Counted from the first letter of the stretch, positions 7,775 to 16,851 are shown. The stretch is 64,000 nucleotides of DNA from JACMLD01 sp047602295 (GCA_047602295.1 JASGHP010000001.1:62001-126000); one strand, 5' to 3'. Program-made: numbers and translations. The notes: a model not told the origin generated them from the sequence alone.

Positions 7775-9028
7775 TTATTGCGCCTTTGCCGCATTGTATT
7801 TATCCCTTGCTTCAATGGTTTTAGCAAGTTTGGTAACCGATACTTTGGCGTTTTTTACAAAATCATTATTCAAATCCCACACATAGCCGGCCAGTACAGA
7901 GCAAATTTTATTTTTTATCTCCTGCACAGGATTGTCTGCAAAGAAGATGGTATCCAGTGTGCCGTCGTACCACGCTTCCACATAAACGCGGAATGCACTT
8001 ACGCCCTGCATGGTCGGTTCCATGTATTCTTTTTCCCAGTCTATTGTTTCTCCATTTAGTTTACGAATAACAAGCTGTGCAGCGGTTTGACTGGACACAG
8101 TGGCCAATGTAACGCCAGATGAAAAGATAGGATCTAAAAATTCTGTTACATTACCAGTCAGCACAAAACCTTCTCCGTAAAATTTATCTGTAGTAGTGGA
8201 CCATGATTCCAGAACCTTGGGTTCAAAAGCGAATTCTACATCTTTAAACCTCTCCGCAAAATAAGGCTGTGTGGCAATTAATGCTCTTAATTGTTCTTCA
8301 TTAGTACCACCGTATTCTTTAAAAAATTCAGGGTGACCAACAAACCCTAATGACGTAACACCACTTGAAAAAGGAATGATCCAAACCCATACACCGGGCT
8401 TGTGCACTACAATGGTGATGCGGTTGGGCTCATCATCCATTGATCTTTTTTTGTCTACCGTATGCGTAAACAATGCTTTGCGTGGAGGTTGTGTGGAAGG
8501 CCTGTCCAGGTTAAATAATTTTGGTATCACACGTCCATAACCGCTTCCATCAACAATAAACCTTGCTTTTATTTTTGTTTGATTGCCGTCTTTATCTTCT
8601 ACAGTTGTTACAGAATCGCTTCCATTAAATTCAATGCCAGTAACAGTGGTTTCATAACAGACAGGCACACCCATCTTTTCCACCGTATCTGCCAGCGTTT
8701 TATCAAACTCGCCGCGAGGCACTTGCCATGTCCAGCTCCAGCCTTGTGTAAATTGATCAGCAAAAAAGTAATCGCATATTTTTCCATTCTTCACAAACTT
8801 GGCCCCAAACTTTTCCTGGAAATGTTTTTCTTTTACTGCATCCACAAACTTTGCTTCAGTTAATGCTTCCATGCAACGGGGCAACAGGCTTTCGCCAATT
8901 ACAAAACGAGGAAACAATAGCTTCTCTACAATCTTAACACTGAAGCCCGCTTGTTTTATAATAGATGCAGCCACTGTTCCACTAGGACCAGCGCCAATTA
9001 CCAATACATCTACTGATTCTGTTTGCAT
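7775..9028 (-). CDS. FAD-dependent halogenase-like oxidoreductase (flexirubin cluster)
   Basis: The 417-residue protein opens with a Rossmann FAD site (IGAGPSGTVAA, residues 11-21) and GESLLPR. It carries the two motifs that mark flavin-dependent halogenases: WVWIIP (WxWxIP, residues 214-219) and FLDPIFSSG (FxxPxxSxG, 297-305), plus a Lys in FQEKFGAKF (Lys73), the region that holds the halogenase catalytic Lys. Chlorinated flexirubins are known, so aryl-ring chlorination is a reasonable inference. A hydroxylase or a geranylgeranyl-reductase-like oxidoreductase remains possible. Confidence 0.75.
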   Translation of the reverse strand: MQTESVDVLVIGAGPSGTVAASIIKQAGFSVKIVEKLLFPRFVIGESLLPRCMEALTEAKFVDAVKEKHFQEKFGAKFVKNGKICDYFFADQFTQGWSWTWQVPRGEFDKTLADTVEKMGVPVCYETTVTGIEFNGSDSVTTVEDKDGNQTKIKARFIVDGSGYGRVIPKLFNLDRPSTQPPRKALFTHTVDKKRSMDDEPNRITIVVHKPGVWVWIIPFSSGVTSLGFVGHPEFFKEYGGTNEEQLRALIATQPYFAERFKDVEFAFEPKVLESWSTTTDKFYGEGFVLTGNVTEFLDPIFSSGVTLATVSSQTAAQLVIRKLNGETIDWEKEYMEPTMQGVSAFRVYVEAWYDGTLDTIFFADNPVQEIKNKICSVLAGYVWDLNNDFVKNAKVSVTKLAKTIEARDKYNAAKAQ

Positions 9029-9195
9029 ATATTTATATTTGTCTGAACCATGATTGATAGGATTAAAGGATTATCATGATCATTTCCTGTGTATTATCGT
9101 AATAATTTGCTAGCTACAAGCATCTTAAACGCATTTTCACATTTCTCACATTCGTCACATTTTCACATTTGTCTTCTCAATCTGCGTTCTATCCT

Positions 9196-10266
9196 CTATT
9201 TTCTCTTCTTGCATTTCAGCAATGTCTGGCTAAGGCCAATATGATCTATTTGTTCGGCTATGTCAAAACCCGCTTCATGCACACAAGCTAAAAATGTTTC
9301 TGCACTGTACATCTGGCTATTACCATTTGCCAATGCTGTGAAATAGAGTGATGTTTGTTGCAGGCAGAAGGCGGCTATTTCAAACTTCTGTTTATCCCAG
9401 AATGGTTCCAGTATAAAAACATAACCATCATCATCAATGGCTTCGTGGCATCTTTTAAGGATTGAAACAATTTCTGCTTCCGAAAAACAATCCAGGAACT
9501 GGCTCATCCAGATAGCATCAAATCCTTTCGGGAATTTTACAGATTCATCCAGTATGTTTACCGGCGTAAATGAAATGCGATCTGAGAGACCCAAATCGGC
9601 CACTCTTTTCTTAGCCACATTCAATTGGCCGGGCAAATCCATAATGGAAACCTGTATGTCTGGTGAATAATTAACTGAAGCAATGGCCCATTTGCCTGTA
9701 TTGCCGCCTACATCCAGCAATTTTTTGATGCCGCCTTTATATACTTTTGGAAGCACTAATGGAAATGCGTCATCAGAAAAAAAGTGATCAAAACTGAACC
9801 AGCTCTTTTGCACATGTGGCGGCAATTGAGAAAGACCTTCATAAATAGTAGGCCAATTGCCAAATTCTTTTAGGCCTGCGGGCTTGCCGGTTTCAATGCT
9901 TTCATCTAATGCAAACAAACCTTTATAGTTTACATCATGCACAAAATCCATATTGGTGCGGGTAAGCCCATCATGCAAAATGAAATAACCAGTTTTGCCC
10001 AGTGTATATTTTTTATCGTTGATAAGCACAAGGCCCATTCCCAAAGCAGACTCCAATAAAACCCTAACGCCATAGCGGGATAATTTTACTTTCTCTATTA
10101 TTTCTTCTATGGTTAATCCATTGCTGCCACTATTCTCAATCTCAGTCAGTATGCCTGAGTTGCGTAAAATGCGGGCAGCCTGAAAAATTACCGGGCCAAA
10201 AGCAATCCATTGCGCCACTTCTTTGGCTTCAAAAGCAGATTTTTTCTCCTTGCTAAAAAACTTCAT
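9196..10266 (-). CDS. SAM-dependent O-methyltransferase-like protein (flexirubin cluster)
   Basis: The N-terminal ~100 residues look like the winged-helix dimerisation domain of small-molecule O-methyltransferases (NGLTIEEIIEKVKLSRYGVRVLLESALGMG in pieces), followed by a Rossmann methyltransferase domain with LLDVGGNTGKWA as the SAM loop and QVSIMDLPGQ as the acidic loop. The C-terminus has MSQFLDCFSE and the usual post-catalytic strands. It probably methylates the aryl ring or its hydroxyl, as many flexirubins carry a ring methyl. It is separated from its neighbours by 170-base gaps, unlike the tightly packed genes around it. Confidence 0.78.
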   Translation of the reverse strand: MKFFSKEKKSAFEAKEVAQWIAFGPVIFQAARILRNSGILTEIENSGSNGLTIEEIIEKVKLSRYGVRVLLESALGMGLVLINDKKYTLGKTGYFILHDGLTRTNMDFVHDVNYKGLFALDESIETGKPAGLKEFGNWPTIYEGLSQLPPHVQKSWFSFDHFFSDDAFPLVLPKVYKGGIKKLLDVGGNTGKWAIASVNYSPDIQVSIMDLPGQLNVAKKRVADLGLSDRISFTPVNILDESVKFPKGFDAIWMSQFLDCFSEAEIVSILKRCHEAIDDDGYVFILEPFWDKQKFEIAAFCLQQTSLYFTALANGNSQMYSAETFLACVHEAGFDIAEQIDHIGLSQTLLKCKKRK

Positions 10267-10270
10267 AGTT

Positions 10271-10307
10271 GATATGTCTGATTTCTGATTTTTTGATGTC
10301 TGATTTG
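10271..10307. repeat. TGTCTGATTT-type low-complexity repeat
   Basis: The words TGTCTGATTTCTGATTTTT and GATGTCTGATTT recur here and at 33561-33605, with an inverted version at 33628-33647. It lies upstream of the methyltransferase gene. Confidence 0.45.
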
Positions 10308-10439
10308 TTTAATGCAGCCGACCTGAGCCTTTAATTACTTCATTGGTGTTTTGCCTTTCATCAACACAAAAACAGGACTGTGAAAATAGTCAAATCTGAT
10401 CATGTAGAACAACTCTCGTCTCTCGGTTCACGATTCACG

Positions 10440-11570
10440 CTAATCCGTCTTACTAAACACCAATGCAGCATTGCAGCCGCCAAAACCAGAAGCAGTTTTC
10501 AGGCAATGGGCTGCATCTACGTCTATAATTTCTTTACAAACAGTAATGGGTTTGGATACACCTATTTCTTGAAAACCTTTAGTGGGTATCATTTTCTTTT
10601 GCTGCAAAGAACGGATGGCAATGGCCGACTCCACCACACCCGCAGCACCGAGTGTATGACCATAATATCCTTTCAAACTATGCAATGGAATTGATTCCAT
10701 ACCTGCCAAAGAAAAAGCCTTGGCTTCCATCTCATCATTGTAAACAGTAGCCGTGCCATGTGCAGAAATAAAACCAATATCAGCAGCCTGCACATTGGCT
10801 TGCTTTAACGCCTTGTTGATGGCAATACACAGCTCCTGCCCGCTTCTGCTGGGACCAGAAATATGATTGGCGTCATTGCTAACTGCGCCACCGCTTAGTT
10901 TAATTTTTTTATCTCCTTCATTGGTGGATAAAACAATGGTAGCAGCCGCTTCTCCCAGATTAATGCCATTGCGTGTTGCATCAAATGGTTTGCAGGGCTG
11001 GCTGCTCACTGCCTGGAAAGATTGAAAGCCGGAAAGAATAAATTCAGTAATAATGTCTGCACCAACAACAACAGCGTTTTGATATTGGCCTGTTTCCAAC
11101 AATCGTTTGCCTGTAAGTAAAGCAGTAAGACCGGAAATACAGGCATTGCTAACTATCAATGGTGTATTGGCTGCTTTAAAAAATGTAGCTATTTTTTTTG
11201 CTGATGCGAATAAGCCAATATCATTTTTTATTGATTCATTCAGTGCGGATGTTTCCAGCAATGAAATATTTCCTTTGGTGCTTGAAATAATTAAAATGGT
11301 TTCGGCAGATTGTAGTTTGATATTGCTTTCTTCCAACGCATTTGTAATAGAAAGTATAATAAGCTGTTCAAACTTTGTATAATCGTTTGATAATTTTTCA
11401 GAAAGCTCTTTTTCTATAAGAGATGCATAAAATGGAACCGGAGAAATTTTATTCAATGCATGTTCTTTAACACCAGTTTCATTTTGCAACAGCGCACTAA
11501 AGTTTGCTTCCGTTGTTTTGCCCAGCGGAGAAATGATATTGTCAGAAACTACATATACATCCTTCATCAT
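10440..11570 (-). CDS. beta-ketoacyl-ACP synthase (flexirubin cluster, second KS)
   Basis: A compact 376-residue ketosynthase with the triad intact: VSNACISG (Cys144), AHGTAT (His271) and YYGHTLGAAG (His305). Sequence around the active site differs clearly from the KS at 5675-6883 and 14267-15490, so it is a separate subfamily and may handle the first condensation or a different chain. The downstream gap of 173 bases holds a low-complexity repeat. Confidence 0.85.
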   Translation of the reverse strand: MMKDVYVVSDNIISPLGKTTEANFSALLQNETGVKEHALNKISPVPFYASLIEKELSEKLSNDYTKFEQLIILSITNALEESNIKLQSAETILIISSTKGNISLLETSALNESIKNDIGLFASAKKIATFFKAANTPLIVSNACISGLTALLTGKRLLETGQYQNAVVVGADIITEFILSGFQSFQAVSSQPCKPFDATRNGINLGEAAATIVLSTNEGDKKIKLSGGAVSNDANHISGPSRSGQELCIAINKALKQANVQAADIGFISAHGTATVYNDEMEAKAFSLAGMESIPLHSLKGYYGHTLGAAGVVESAIAIRSLQQKKMIPTKGFQEIGVSKPITVCKEIIDVDAAHCLKTASGFGGCNAALVFSKTD

Positions 11571-11574
11571 TTTT

Positions 11575-12000
11575 TTACATCATTCCATGTTCCTTTTTCC
11601 ATGCTTCAAAAAAAGGCGGGTTGGTTAATTGCAGCACTGAGTTTTCCTTGTCTAAAAAAACCTGTATAGATGTTCCTTTTGCTACCAGTTTATTATTTGC
11701 TGCGTTGTGTATATTATACTGAAATACAATTTTTGCCGCTTCGCAGGGTATGTATTTTGTTTCAATGATCATTGTATCGCCGTAGCGCAAGCTTAGTTTG
11801 TAATCGCATGCTGCATGCACTATCGGCACTACATAACCATGTTTATAAAAATCCAGGTAGCGAAGCCCGTGTGTAATACCAAATGCTTCTCTTCCATCTT
11901 CAAAATAACGAAGGTAATGTCCGTGCCACACAATGCCCAACGGATCTGCTTCATTAAAACGGACCGGTATCTCTGTTTTTTCTATCAGGAATTTTTTCAT
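11575..12000 (-). CDS. 4-hydroxybenzoyl-CoA thioesterase family protein (flexirubin cluster)
   Basis: This 141-residue hotdog thioesterase carries VRFNEADPLGIVWHGHYLR at residues 13-32, the 4HBT-type loop with the catalytic Asp. It should release chains from ACP or CoA thioesters, or edit stalled ones. It is packed four bases from the following KS gene. A homologous thioesterase is a standard member of aryl-polyene clusters. Confidence 0.85.
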   Translation of the reverse strand: MKKFLIEKTEIPVRFNEADPLGIVWHGHYLRYFEDGREAFGITHGLRYLDFYKHGYVVPIVHAACDYKLSLRYGDTMIIETKYIPCEAAKIVFQYNIHNAANNKLVAKGTSIQVFLDKENSVLQLTNPPFFEAWKKEHGMM

Positions 12001-12038
12001 GCAACAGTCTTTCTACAAAACGAAATACCAACCGTTCA

Positions 12039-12683
12039 TTATTGAAATTTCTTCTGCCACTCTTTGTATTTATCATCACCAATATCTCCCAGCAATCTTT
12101 TTACCGGAATTACCCAATAGTTTTTAAAACCAAAACCCATTCCTACTTTTTCTTCTATTCTTTCTGTGTACAACATTTTCTTGCTGCTCATGTCAATAAA
12201 AGTTACCCATATAGCAGCGGCTTTATTGGTTTTGCTCATGGCTTCCATTACAAAAAGAATTCCCAATCCTTTTTTACCCTGGTAGTCGAAACCTTTTACC
12301 AGGCTTACGATATCGTCTTCTTTCAAACGATGAAAATCTGCTGTATTGGTAGATTTTATTTGAGGAGGGTCTATTTTTTCGTTGCGCTTGTTTACAGGAC
12401 CCAAATCGTGGTCAACAATTTTTTTGTGAAAAGCAGTGGCCAGTGTTTCTTTTTTACCATCAGCTGCGGCGCCTTCATTGATGCCTGCATATTGCCTGTC
12501 TACAATATCTTTTTCATTGGCATTGGCATCGTCAATTATTTTTGTTTTGGTAAAATCAATACCAAGATAGAGTGCTGTTGTTTCATCAGAATTAAAAAAT
12601 TCTTTCAGTGTTTGTGAAAAGGCAGTTTGCGCCAGCATTATTAAGGCAAATGAAAAAAGGCCGGCTTTTACTGATCGTTTCAT
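12039..12683 (-). CDS. secreted protein of unknown function in the flexirubin cluster
   Basis: A signal peptide (MKRSVKAGLFSFALIMLAQTAFS) leads a 190-residue mature protein with no motif I recognise. It has YLGIDFTKTKIIDDAN near the start and a conserved-looking C-terminal GMGFGFKNYWVIPVKRLLGD. No lipobox is present, so it is probably periplasmic. Its place between dehydratase and thioesterase genes, three bases from the former, ties it to pigment assembly or export. Confidence 0.7.
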   Translation of the reverse strand: MKRSVKAGLFSFALIMLAQTAFSQTLKEFFNSDETTALYLGIDFTKTKIIDDANANEKDIVDRQYAGINEGAAADGKKETLATAFHKKIVDHDLGPVNKRNEKIDPPQIKSTNTADFHRLKEDDIVSLVKGFDYQGKKGLGILFVMEAMSKTNKAAAIWVTFIDMSSKKMLYTERIEEKVGMGFGFKNYWVIPVKRLLGDIGDDKYKEWQKKFQ

Positions 12684-12685
12684 GG

Positions 12686-13117
12686 TTATATTTTTTTATG
12701 ATTCTTAATAAAAATTTTCATTTCGCAACGTGCAATCAATTTTTCTCCGCAACGAATGGTTCCTTTTACTACAGATACATCAAACACCTGGTTGCCTATC
12801 ACAATTTCTGTTTCAATTATATCGCCCACGGCTGGTAACGCATGCACTTCAAAATTTTTAACAGCACCTATATAACCAACCCTTACCGGTTCGTTATCTT
12901 TTTGCGCTTCATAGCCGGCCTTAGCCGCTGCAGTTTGTGCAATGTTTTCCAGTAGCCCTGGCTCTGTAAAAAAACCATTTTCCACAAAAATGTTATCGGC
13001 CTTTACATGCAAACGGGTTTTGGTAAAATCACCATTACCACCAGCTAAAGTGTCAATCATCACAAACGGTTTGCGTTGCGGTATCAGCGATTCTATATTT
13101 TCATTTATCTCTGTCAT
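12686..13117 (-). CDS. ApeP-like hotdog dehydratase subunit (flexirubin cluster)
   Basis: The 143-residue protein begins with SLIPQRKPFVMIDTL, the signature N-terminus of the ApeP-like dehydratase family, then a hotdog helix EPGLLENIAQTAAAKAGY. Unlike the dehydratase at 2262-2630 it has no His in the GHFPG position (GFFTEP instead), while the following Glu is kept. It may supply a half-site in a mixed dimer with that protein. The next gene upstream ends one base away. Confidence 0.78.
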   Translation of the reverse strand: MTEINENIESLIPQRKPFVMIDTLAGGNGDFTKTRLHVKADNIFVENGFFTEPGLLENIAQTAAAKAGYEAQKDNEPVRVGYIGAVKNFEVHALPAVGDIIETEIVIGNQVFDVSVVKGTIRCGEKLIARCEMKIFIKNHKKI

Positions 13118-13999
13118 CTATGCTTGCCAAAAATTATAATAATTAAACCATTGTTCGGGATACATTTTTGCTTTCTCTTCCATCTCCGCTACAAAATCCT
13201 GCAGCACCTGTTGCATCATCTCATCCCGCTTCATGCCTCCATATTGTTTTATAGTGCTTGCATACAAATGATAATGCAAATCTGTTTCTTTAAAAGCAAA
13301 CACAAAAGAAAGCGGCACTTTAAAAGTTGCAGCCAATACAAAAGGCCCAGCCGGAAATTTTGCCGGTTCTCCTAAAAAATTACAGGTAATGGTCTTGTTT
13401 CCTTCTACAAACCTGTCTGCATGTATGCAAACCAGCTCATTGTTTTTAAGCGCTTCGCTGATAGCATATATGTGCGAGAGGTCTTCCTTAATTACAATCA
13501 CCTGCATATTTCTTTTCCCGGTTACGCCTTCCAGGTAGTTCTTTATTTTCTGGTGTTCTCCATCGTACATTACCACGTTAATCTTTGTCTCCAGGCGTTT
13601 CAGCAAATGACCTGCTATATCCCAATTGCCCAAATGTGCACTTATCAATAAACCACCTTTTTGCAGGGCAGTAATAGCACGCAGGTGTTCTTCTCCATCA
13701 AAATTCCAGGTAAACTTATTTTTTATGCCAGACATCACCACAATCTTATCAATGATAGATTGCCCCAAGCGATAATAGTTTTTGTACAACAGGCCAAAGG
13801 ATTTTATGCGACTGTAATGTAACTTTTTATGAAAATAGTGAAATATAAGTTTTGATGATTTGAACGAGAATAAAAAATAATAAATCACCACTAACCTTAA
13901 TAGAAGGTAAGCAGGCATTACCCCAAAATTTTTGAGGATGCTAACAAAGATGCGGTAACCAAGTGGGGTGCCCTTGCTTTTACCTTGCCAGGAAGGCAT
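13118..13999 (-). CDS. LpxL/HtrB-type lysophospholipid acyltransferase (flexirubin cluster)
   Basis: This 293-residue membrane-associated acyltransferase has one N-terminal hydrophobic segment (~24-48) and the HxxxxD catalytic motif in SAHLGNWD, followed by HADRFVEGN and FLGEPAKFPAGP as in lipid A late acyltransferases. In aryl-polyene clusters this type of enzyme is thought to attach the polyene acyl group to a lipid anchor. It starts in a TAATG overlap with ACP 2, implying coupled translation. Confidence 0.85.
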   Translation of the reverse strand: MPSWQGKSKGTPLGYRIFVSILKNFGVMPAYLLLRLVVIYYFLFSFKSSKLIFHYFHKKLHYSRIKSFGLLYKNYYRLGQSIIDKIVVMSGIKNKFTWNFDGEEHLRAITALQKGGLLISAHLGNWDIAGHLLKRLETKINVVMYDGEHQKIKNYLEGVTGKRNMQVIVIKEDLSHIYAISEALKNNELVCIHADRFVEGNKTITCNFLGEPAKFPAGPFVLAATFKVPLSFVFAFKETDLHYHLYASTIKQYGGMKRDEMMQQVLQDFVAEMEEKAKMYPEQWFNYYNFWQA

Positions 14000-14256
14000 T
14001 ATGCAAGTTCTTTAGCATTAACGCGGCGGGTAACATAATCATAGAAATCCTGGAATGTGGCAATACCGGTAAAATCTTCTGGTTTTACTTTAAAACCAAA
14101 ATTGCTTTCCACCACTACTACCAGGTCTATATAATCCAGGCTATCCAGATCAAGTGTTTCTTTCAGGTTGGCAGACGGGGTTATCTTTCCGGGTTCTACT
14201 TCAAACTCTTCGGTAAGAAATTCATTTATTTTCAGGATAATGTTCTCGTTCGTCAT
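13999..14256 (-). CDS. acyl carrier protein (flexirubin cluster, ACP 2)
   Basis: An 85-residue ACP with TLDLDSLDYIDLVVVVE, the phosphopantetheine site at Ser39. It is more divergent than ACP 1 and is packed between the third KS and the acyltransferase, so it may be the carrier that presents the finished polyene to the acyltransferase (inference). Confidence 0.88.
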   Translation of the reverse strand: MTNENIILKINEFLTEEFEVEPGKITPSANLKETLDLDSLDYIDLVVVVESNFGFKVKPEDFTGIATFQDFYDYVTRRVNAKELA

Positions 14257-14266
14257 ATCAGGTAGT

Positions 14267-15490
14267 TTAGTGGGTCCACTTTTTTACAATGAGGGAAGAA
14301 TTGGTTCCCCCAAACCCAAAAGAATTCGACAAAAATATTTCAAATTCTTTACTTATGGTACTTTTTACTATATTCAGTTTTGCAGAATCTTCGTCCGGGT
14401 TTTCAAAATTAATATTTGGTGCTATAAACCCGTTTTGCATCATCAGCATAGAATACACAATCTCGCTGGCACCCGCCATCCAGCACTCGTGGCCGGTCAT
14501 AGATTTTGTTGAACTTACATAAGGCAGCGAGCCTCCAAAAACTTCATCAATCGCTTTGGCTTCGCTGGCATCACCCGCCGGTGTAGACGTAGCATGTGCA
14601 TTGATGTAGGCAATGTCTTTTGCCTGCAACCCTGCATCTTTCAGCGCCATAGACAATGCCCTTACCGGGCCGTCTACGGTGGGGTTAGAAATATGCGCCC
14701 CGTTTGACGAAAATCCATAACCCACCACTTCTGCCAAGATATTCGCCCCTCTTTTTTGTGCCGATTCCAGGCTTTCCAAAATCACAGTAGCCGCACCACC
14801 GCTGGGTATCAAACCATCCCTGTCGCGGTCAAACGGCCTGGATGCTTTTGTTGGGTCCATTTCCCGCACCGAAAACGCTGATAAAGCATCAAAATTGCTC
14901 ATCGAGAATTTGTTAACCTCTTGTGCGCCGCCGCAGATAACGCATTCCTGCAAACCACTTTTTATAAAATGATAACCCAGGCCAATAGCATGGGAACCAC
15001 TTGCACACGCAGCGCTTACCGTAAAGTTCACGCCACGCAGTTTGAAGATTGTTGCCAGATTCATGGTCACAGTAGAGTTCATGGTCTGAAACACATAACC
15101 AGAGCCCACCAGCATGGTATCTTTCTTATCGCGCAAAATATCATTGCTGTGAACGGTAGGTTCAGCAGTGCTGTCGTTACCATATAGCACGCCCACTTCT
15201 TTACTGTCTATATAATCCTGGTCCATGCCCGCTTGCTTCAAAGCTTCCACGGTAGCCAGGTAAGCATATTCGCCTTGTTCCGGCAGCATTACACGTGCAC
15301 GCCTGTCTAGTATGCCTTTTAAATTGGGCCTTTCTACAAAGCCTGTTAGTGCGCTGCGGTAGCCAAAATCTTTTCGTTCCGGATCATACACAATGCCCGA
15401 TTTGCCTTCATAAAGCGACTGCCTTACTTCCTCCATGTCTTTACCCAGGCAGGAGTAAATGCCCATTCCCGTAATCACTACTCTGTTCAT
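14267..15490 (-). CDS. beta-ketoacyl-ACP synthase II-like (flexirubin cluster, third KS)
   Basis: A 407-residue FabF-like enzyme with VSAACASGSHA (Cys162), AHATST (His299) and TGHECWMAGASE (His334). The HATST and GHECWMAG variants set it apart from the other two KSs here. It may be the ApeR-type ketosynthase that acts as a homodimer. It is the first gene after a 562-base gap rich in repeats, so it may have its own promoter; I found no convincing TAnnTTTG element for it. Confidence 0.87.
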   Translation of the reverse strand: MNRVVITGMGIYSCLGKDMEEVRQSLYEGKSGIVYDPERKDFGYRSALTGFVERPNLKGILDRRARVMLPEQGEYAYLATVEALKQAGMDQDYIDSKEVGVLYGNDSTAEPTVHSNDILRDKKDTMLVGSGYVFQTMNSTVTMNLATIFKLRGVNFTVSAACASGSHAIGLGYHFIKSGLQECVICGGAQEVNKFSMSNFDALSAFSVREMDPTKASRPFDRDRDGLIPSGGAATVILESLESAQKRGANILAEVVGYGFSSNGAHISNPTVDGPVRALSMALKDAGLQAKDIAYINAHATSTPAGDASEAKAIDEVFGGSLPYVSSTKSMTGHECWMAGASEIVYSMLMMQNGFIAPNINFENPDEDSAKLNIVKSTISKEFEIFLSNSFGFGGTNSSLIVKKWTH

Positions 15491-15654
15491 ATAGTATGTA
15501 GTATAGAGTATTTAGTATATAGACGCTCGGTCGTTTTAATTAAAAATAATTTTGTTGAGCCGGCATTGGTAACACAGATGTAACGACTGTTGCGACGCTC
15601 CGTTCAACAGTTGTATCGCTGATGATCTATGGCTTCTGTGCTACTTCCGGTTTT

Positions 15655-15745
15655 GTTTCTCGCAGTGCTTATGGCGGAGCAGCGTTCGCAAAGTTTCGTA
15701 AGTATTTACCGTGGACTCTGCTCCTTTGTGTTCGCTGCGAGAAAC
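15655..15745. repeat. long imperfect inverted repeat
   Basis: Outer arms GTTTCTCGCAG (15655-15665) and CTGCGAGAAAC (15735-15745) are a perfect 11-bp match. Ten unpaired bases inward on each side, GGAGCAG (15676-15682) pairs with CTGCTCC (15718-15724). It resembles the dispersed TTTCTCGCAAAG-type intergenic elements common in Bacteroidota genomes. Confidence 0.65.
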
Positions 15746-15888
15746 CTTTTCCATCTCAAACAATCAACTGCCAATATAATGCAAGCTGTTATATTTTACT
15801 ACAACATTGTATGGCTTGCTAAAAAATAATATTGCTACAATTGCATTTGCCCCGGTAAAATTACATCCTTGATTGATTTCAGAGCGTT

Positions 15889-15904
15889 AATCCAGGCCTG
15901 GATT
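15889..15904. promoter_or_regulatory. 16-bp perfect palindrome, possible operator
   Basis: AATCCAGGCCTGGATT reads identically on both strands with no loop, which suits a dimeric DNA-binding protein better than a terminator. It lies between the ketoreductase and third-KS genes. No regulator gene is adjacent. Confidence 0.4.
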
Positions 15905-16052
15905 GTATGAAGTGTGATTATTGAGGTATTAAATGAATCTTTTATTTCCCGTGGTAGTAAAACATTGCCTGCGATCAAGGTTAGGTTGCTTGTGCCATTA
16001 TCATGCTATTCGCTTCGAATAATCCTTCAATCCCTTAATTCTTTAATCAAGG

Positions 16053-16781
16053 TCAGGAGTACAAACCACCATTTACAGAAATTACTTCACCGGTAATGTA
16101 GGCTGATTCTTTTGCGGCAAGAAATCCCACCGCATGAGCCACTTCTTCAGGAGATCCAAAACGATTGACGGGTATCATAGCGGCCAGTTCTTTTTCATTC
16201 AGGCCTTCCGTCATGTCTGTTTTTATAAAACCAGGCGCTACGGCATTCACCGTGATGTTGCGCTTTCCCACTTCCTGCGCCAGTGCTTTGGTAGCGCCAA
16301 TAATGCCTGCTTTAGCTGCAGAGTAATTGGTTTGCCCGGGCATTCCTTTCAGGCCAGATAAAGACACCACGTTTATAATGCGGCCATATCTTTTCATGAC
16401 CATCTGTTTCAGCACAAGACGGGTAACAAAGAAAAATCCATCCAGGCTGGTTTGCAGTACATCGTCCCAATGGCTGTCTTCCATAAACACCATCAGCACA
16501 TCTTTTTTTATACCGGCATTGTTTACTAGCACTTCTATGTTCTTTTCTTTGTTGGCTTCCATCCAGCCACCCAGTTTTTGCTGCACATCTTCTCTTACGG
16601 CCACATCAAACTGCAGCAGTTCTCCATCGCCACCTTTTTCTTTTATCAGCGCCATGGTATTGGCAGCCTCGGTTTCATTGCCTTTGTAATTTACCAGCAC
16701 ATAGTAACCCAGGGCCGCCAGCTTAAGGCAAACCGCTCTTCCTATTCCTCTAGACCCGCCTGTAACCAATGCACAATTCAT
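16053..16781 (-). CDS. 3-oxoacyl-ACP reductase, FabG-like SDR (flexirubin cluster)
   Basis: A classical 242-residue SDR: VTGGSRGIGRAV (NADPH site), LVNNAGIKKD, catalytic Ser in NVVSLSG, Tyr and Lys in YSAAKAG, then VAPGFIKTDMT and a C-terminal ITGEVISVNGGLY. It should reduce 3-oxoacyl-ACP to 3-hydroxyacyl-ACP in each elongation round. It follows tyrosine ammonia-lyase by 70 bases on the same strand. Confidence 0.87.
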   Translation of the reverse strand: MNCALVTGGSRGIGRAVCLKLAALGYYVLVNYKGNETEAANTMALIKEKGGDGELLQFDVAVREDVQQKLGGWMEANKEKNIEVLVNNAGIKKDVLMVFMEDSHWDDVLQTSLDGFFFVTRLVLKQMVMKRYGRIINVVSLSGLKGMPGQTNYSAAKAGIIGATKALAQEVGKRNITVNAVAPGFIKTDMTEGLNEKELAAMIPVNRFGSPEEVAHAVGFLAAKESAYITGEVISVNGGLYS

Positions 16782-16851
16782 AGTAAATCTTAAAATGCTT
16801 TTGAAACAAAGGCAAATGGCTATTCGCCCCTACGCCCTATGCCCGGTAATA

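Larger units (their letters stand above)
15491..16052. other. 562-bp gap inside the flexirubin cluster, repeats and palindromes
   Basis: No gene is seen. From left to right it holds a TAGTAT-type repeat (15491-15524), a hairpin with 7-bp arms ACTGTTG/CAACAGT (15586-15611), a long imperfect hairpin (15655-15745), a 16-bp perfect palindrome (15889-15904) and AATCCTT/TTAATC words near 16015-16050. The short open frames here are in low-quality sequence and overlap these repeats. This is the only long break in the cluster. Confidence 0.7.

Noticed and set aside
15622..15829. Two overlapping 66-codon frames in the gap inside the flexirubin cluster
   Set aside because: They read through the long inverted repeat 15655-15745, in two frames equally, which is a sign of chance.
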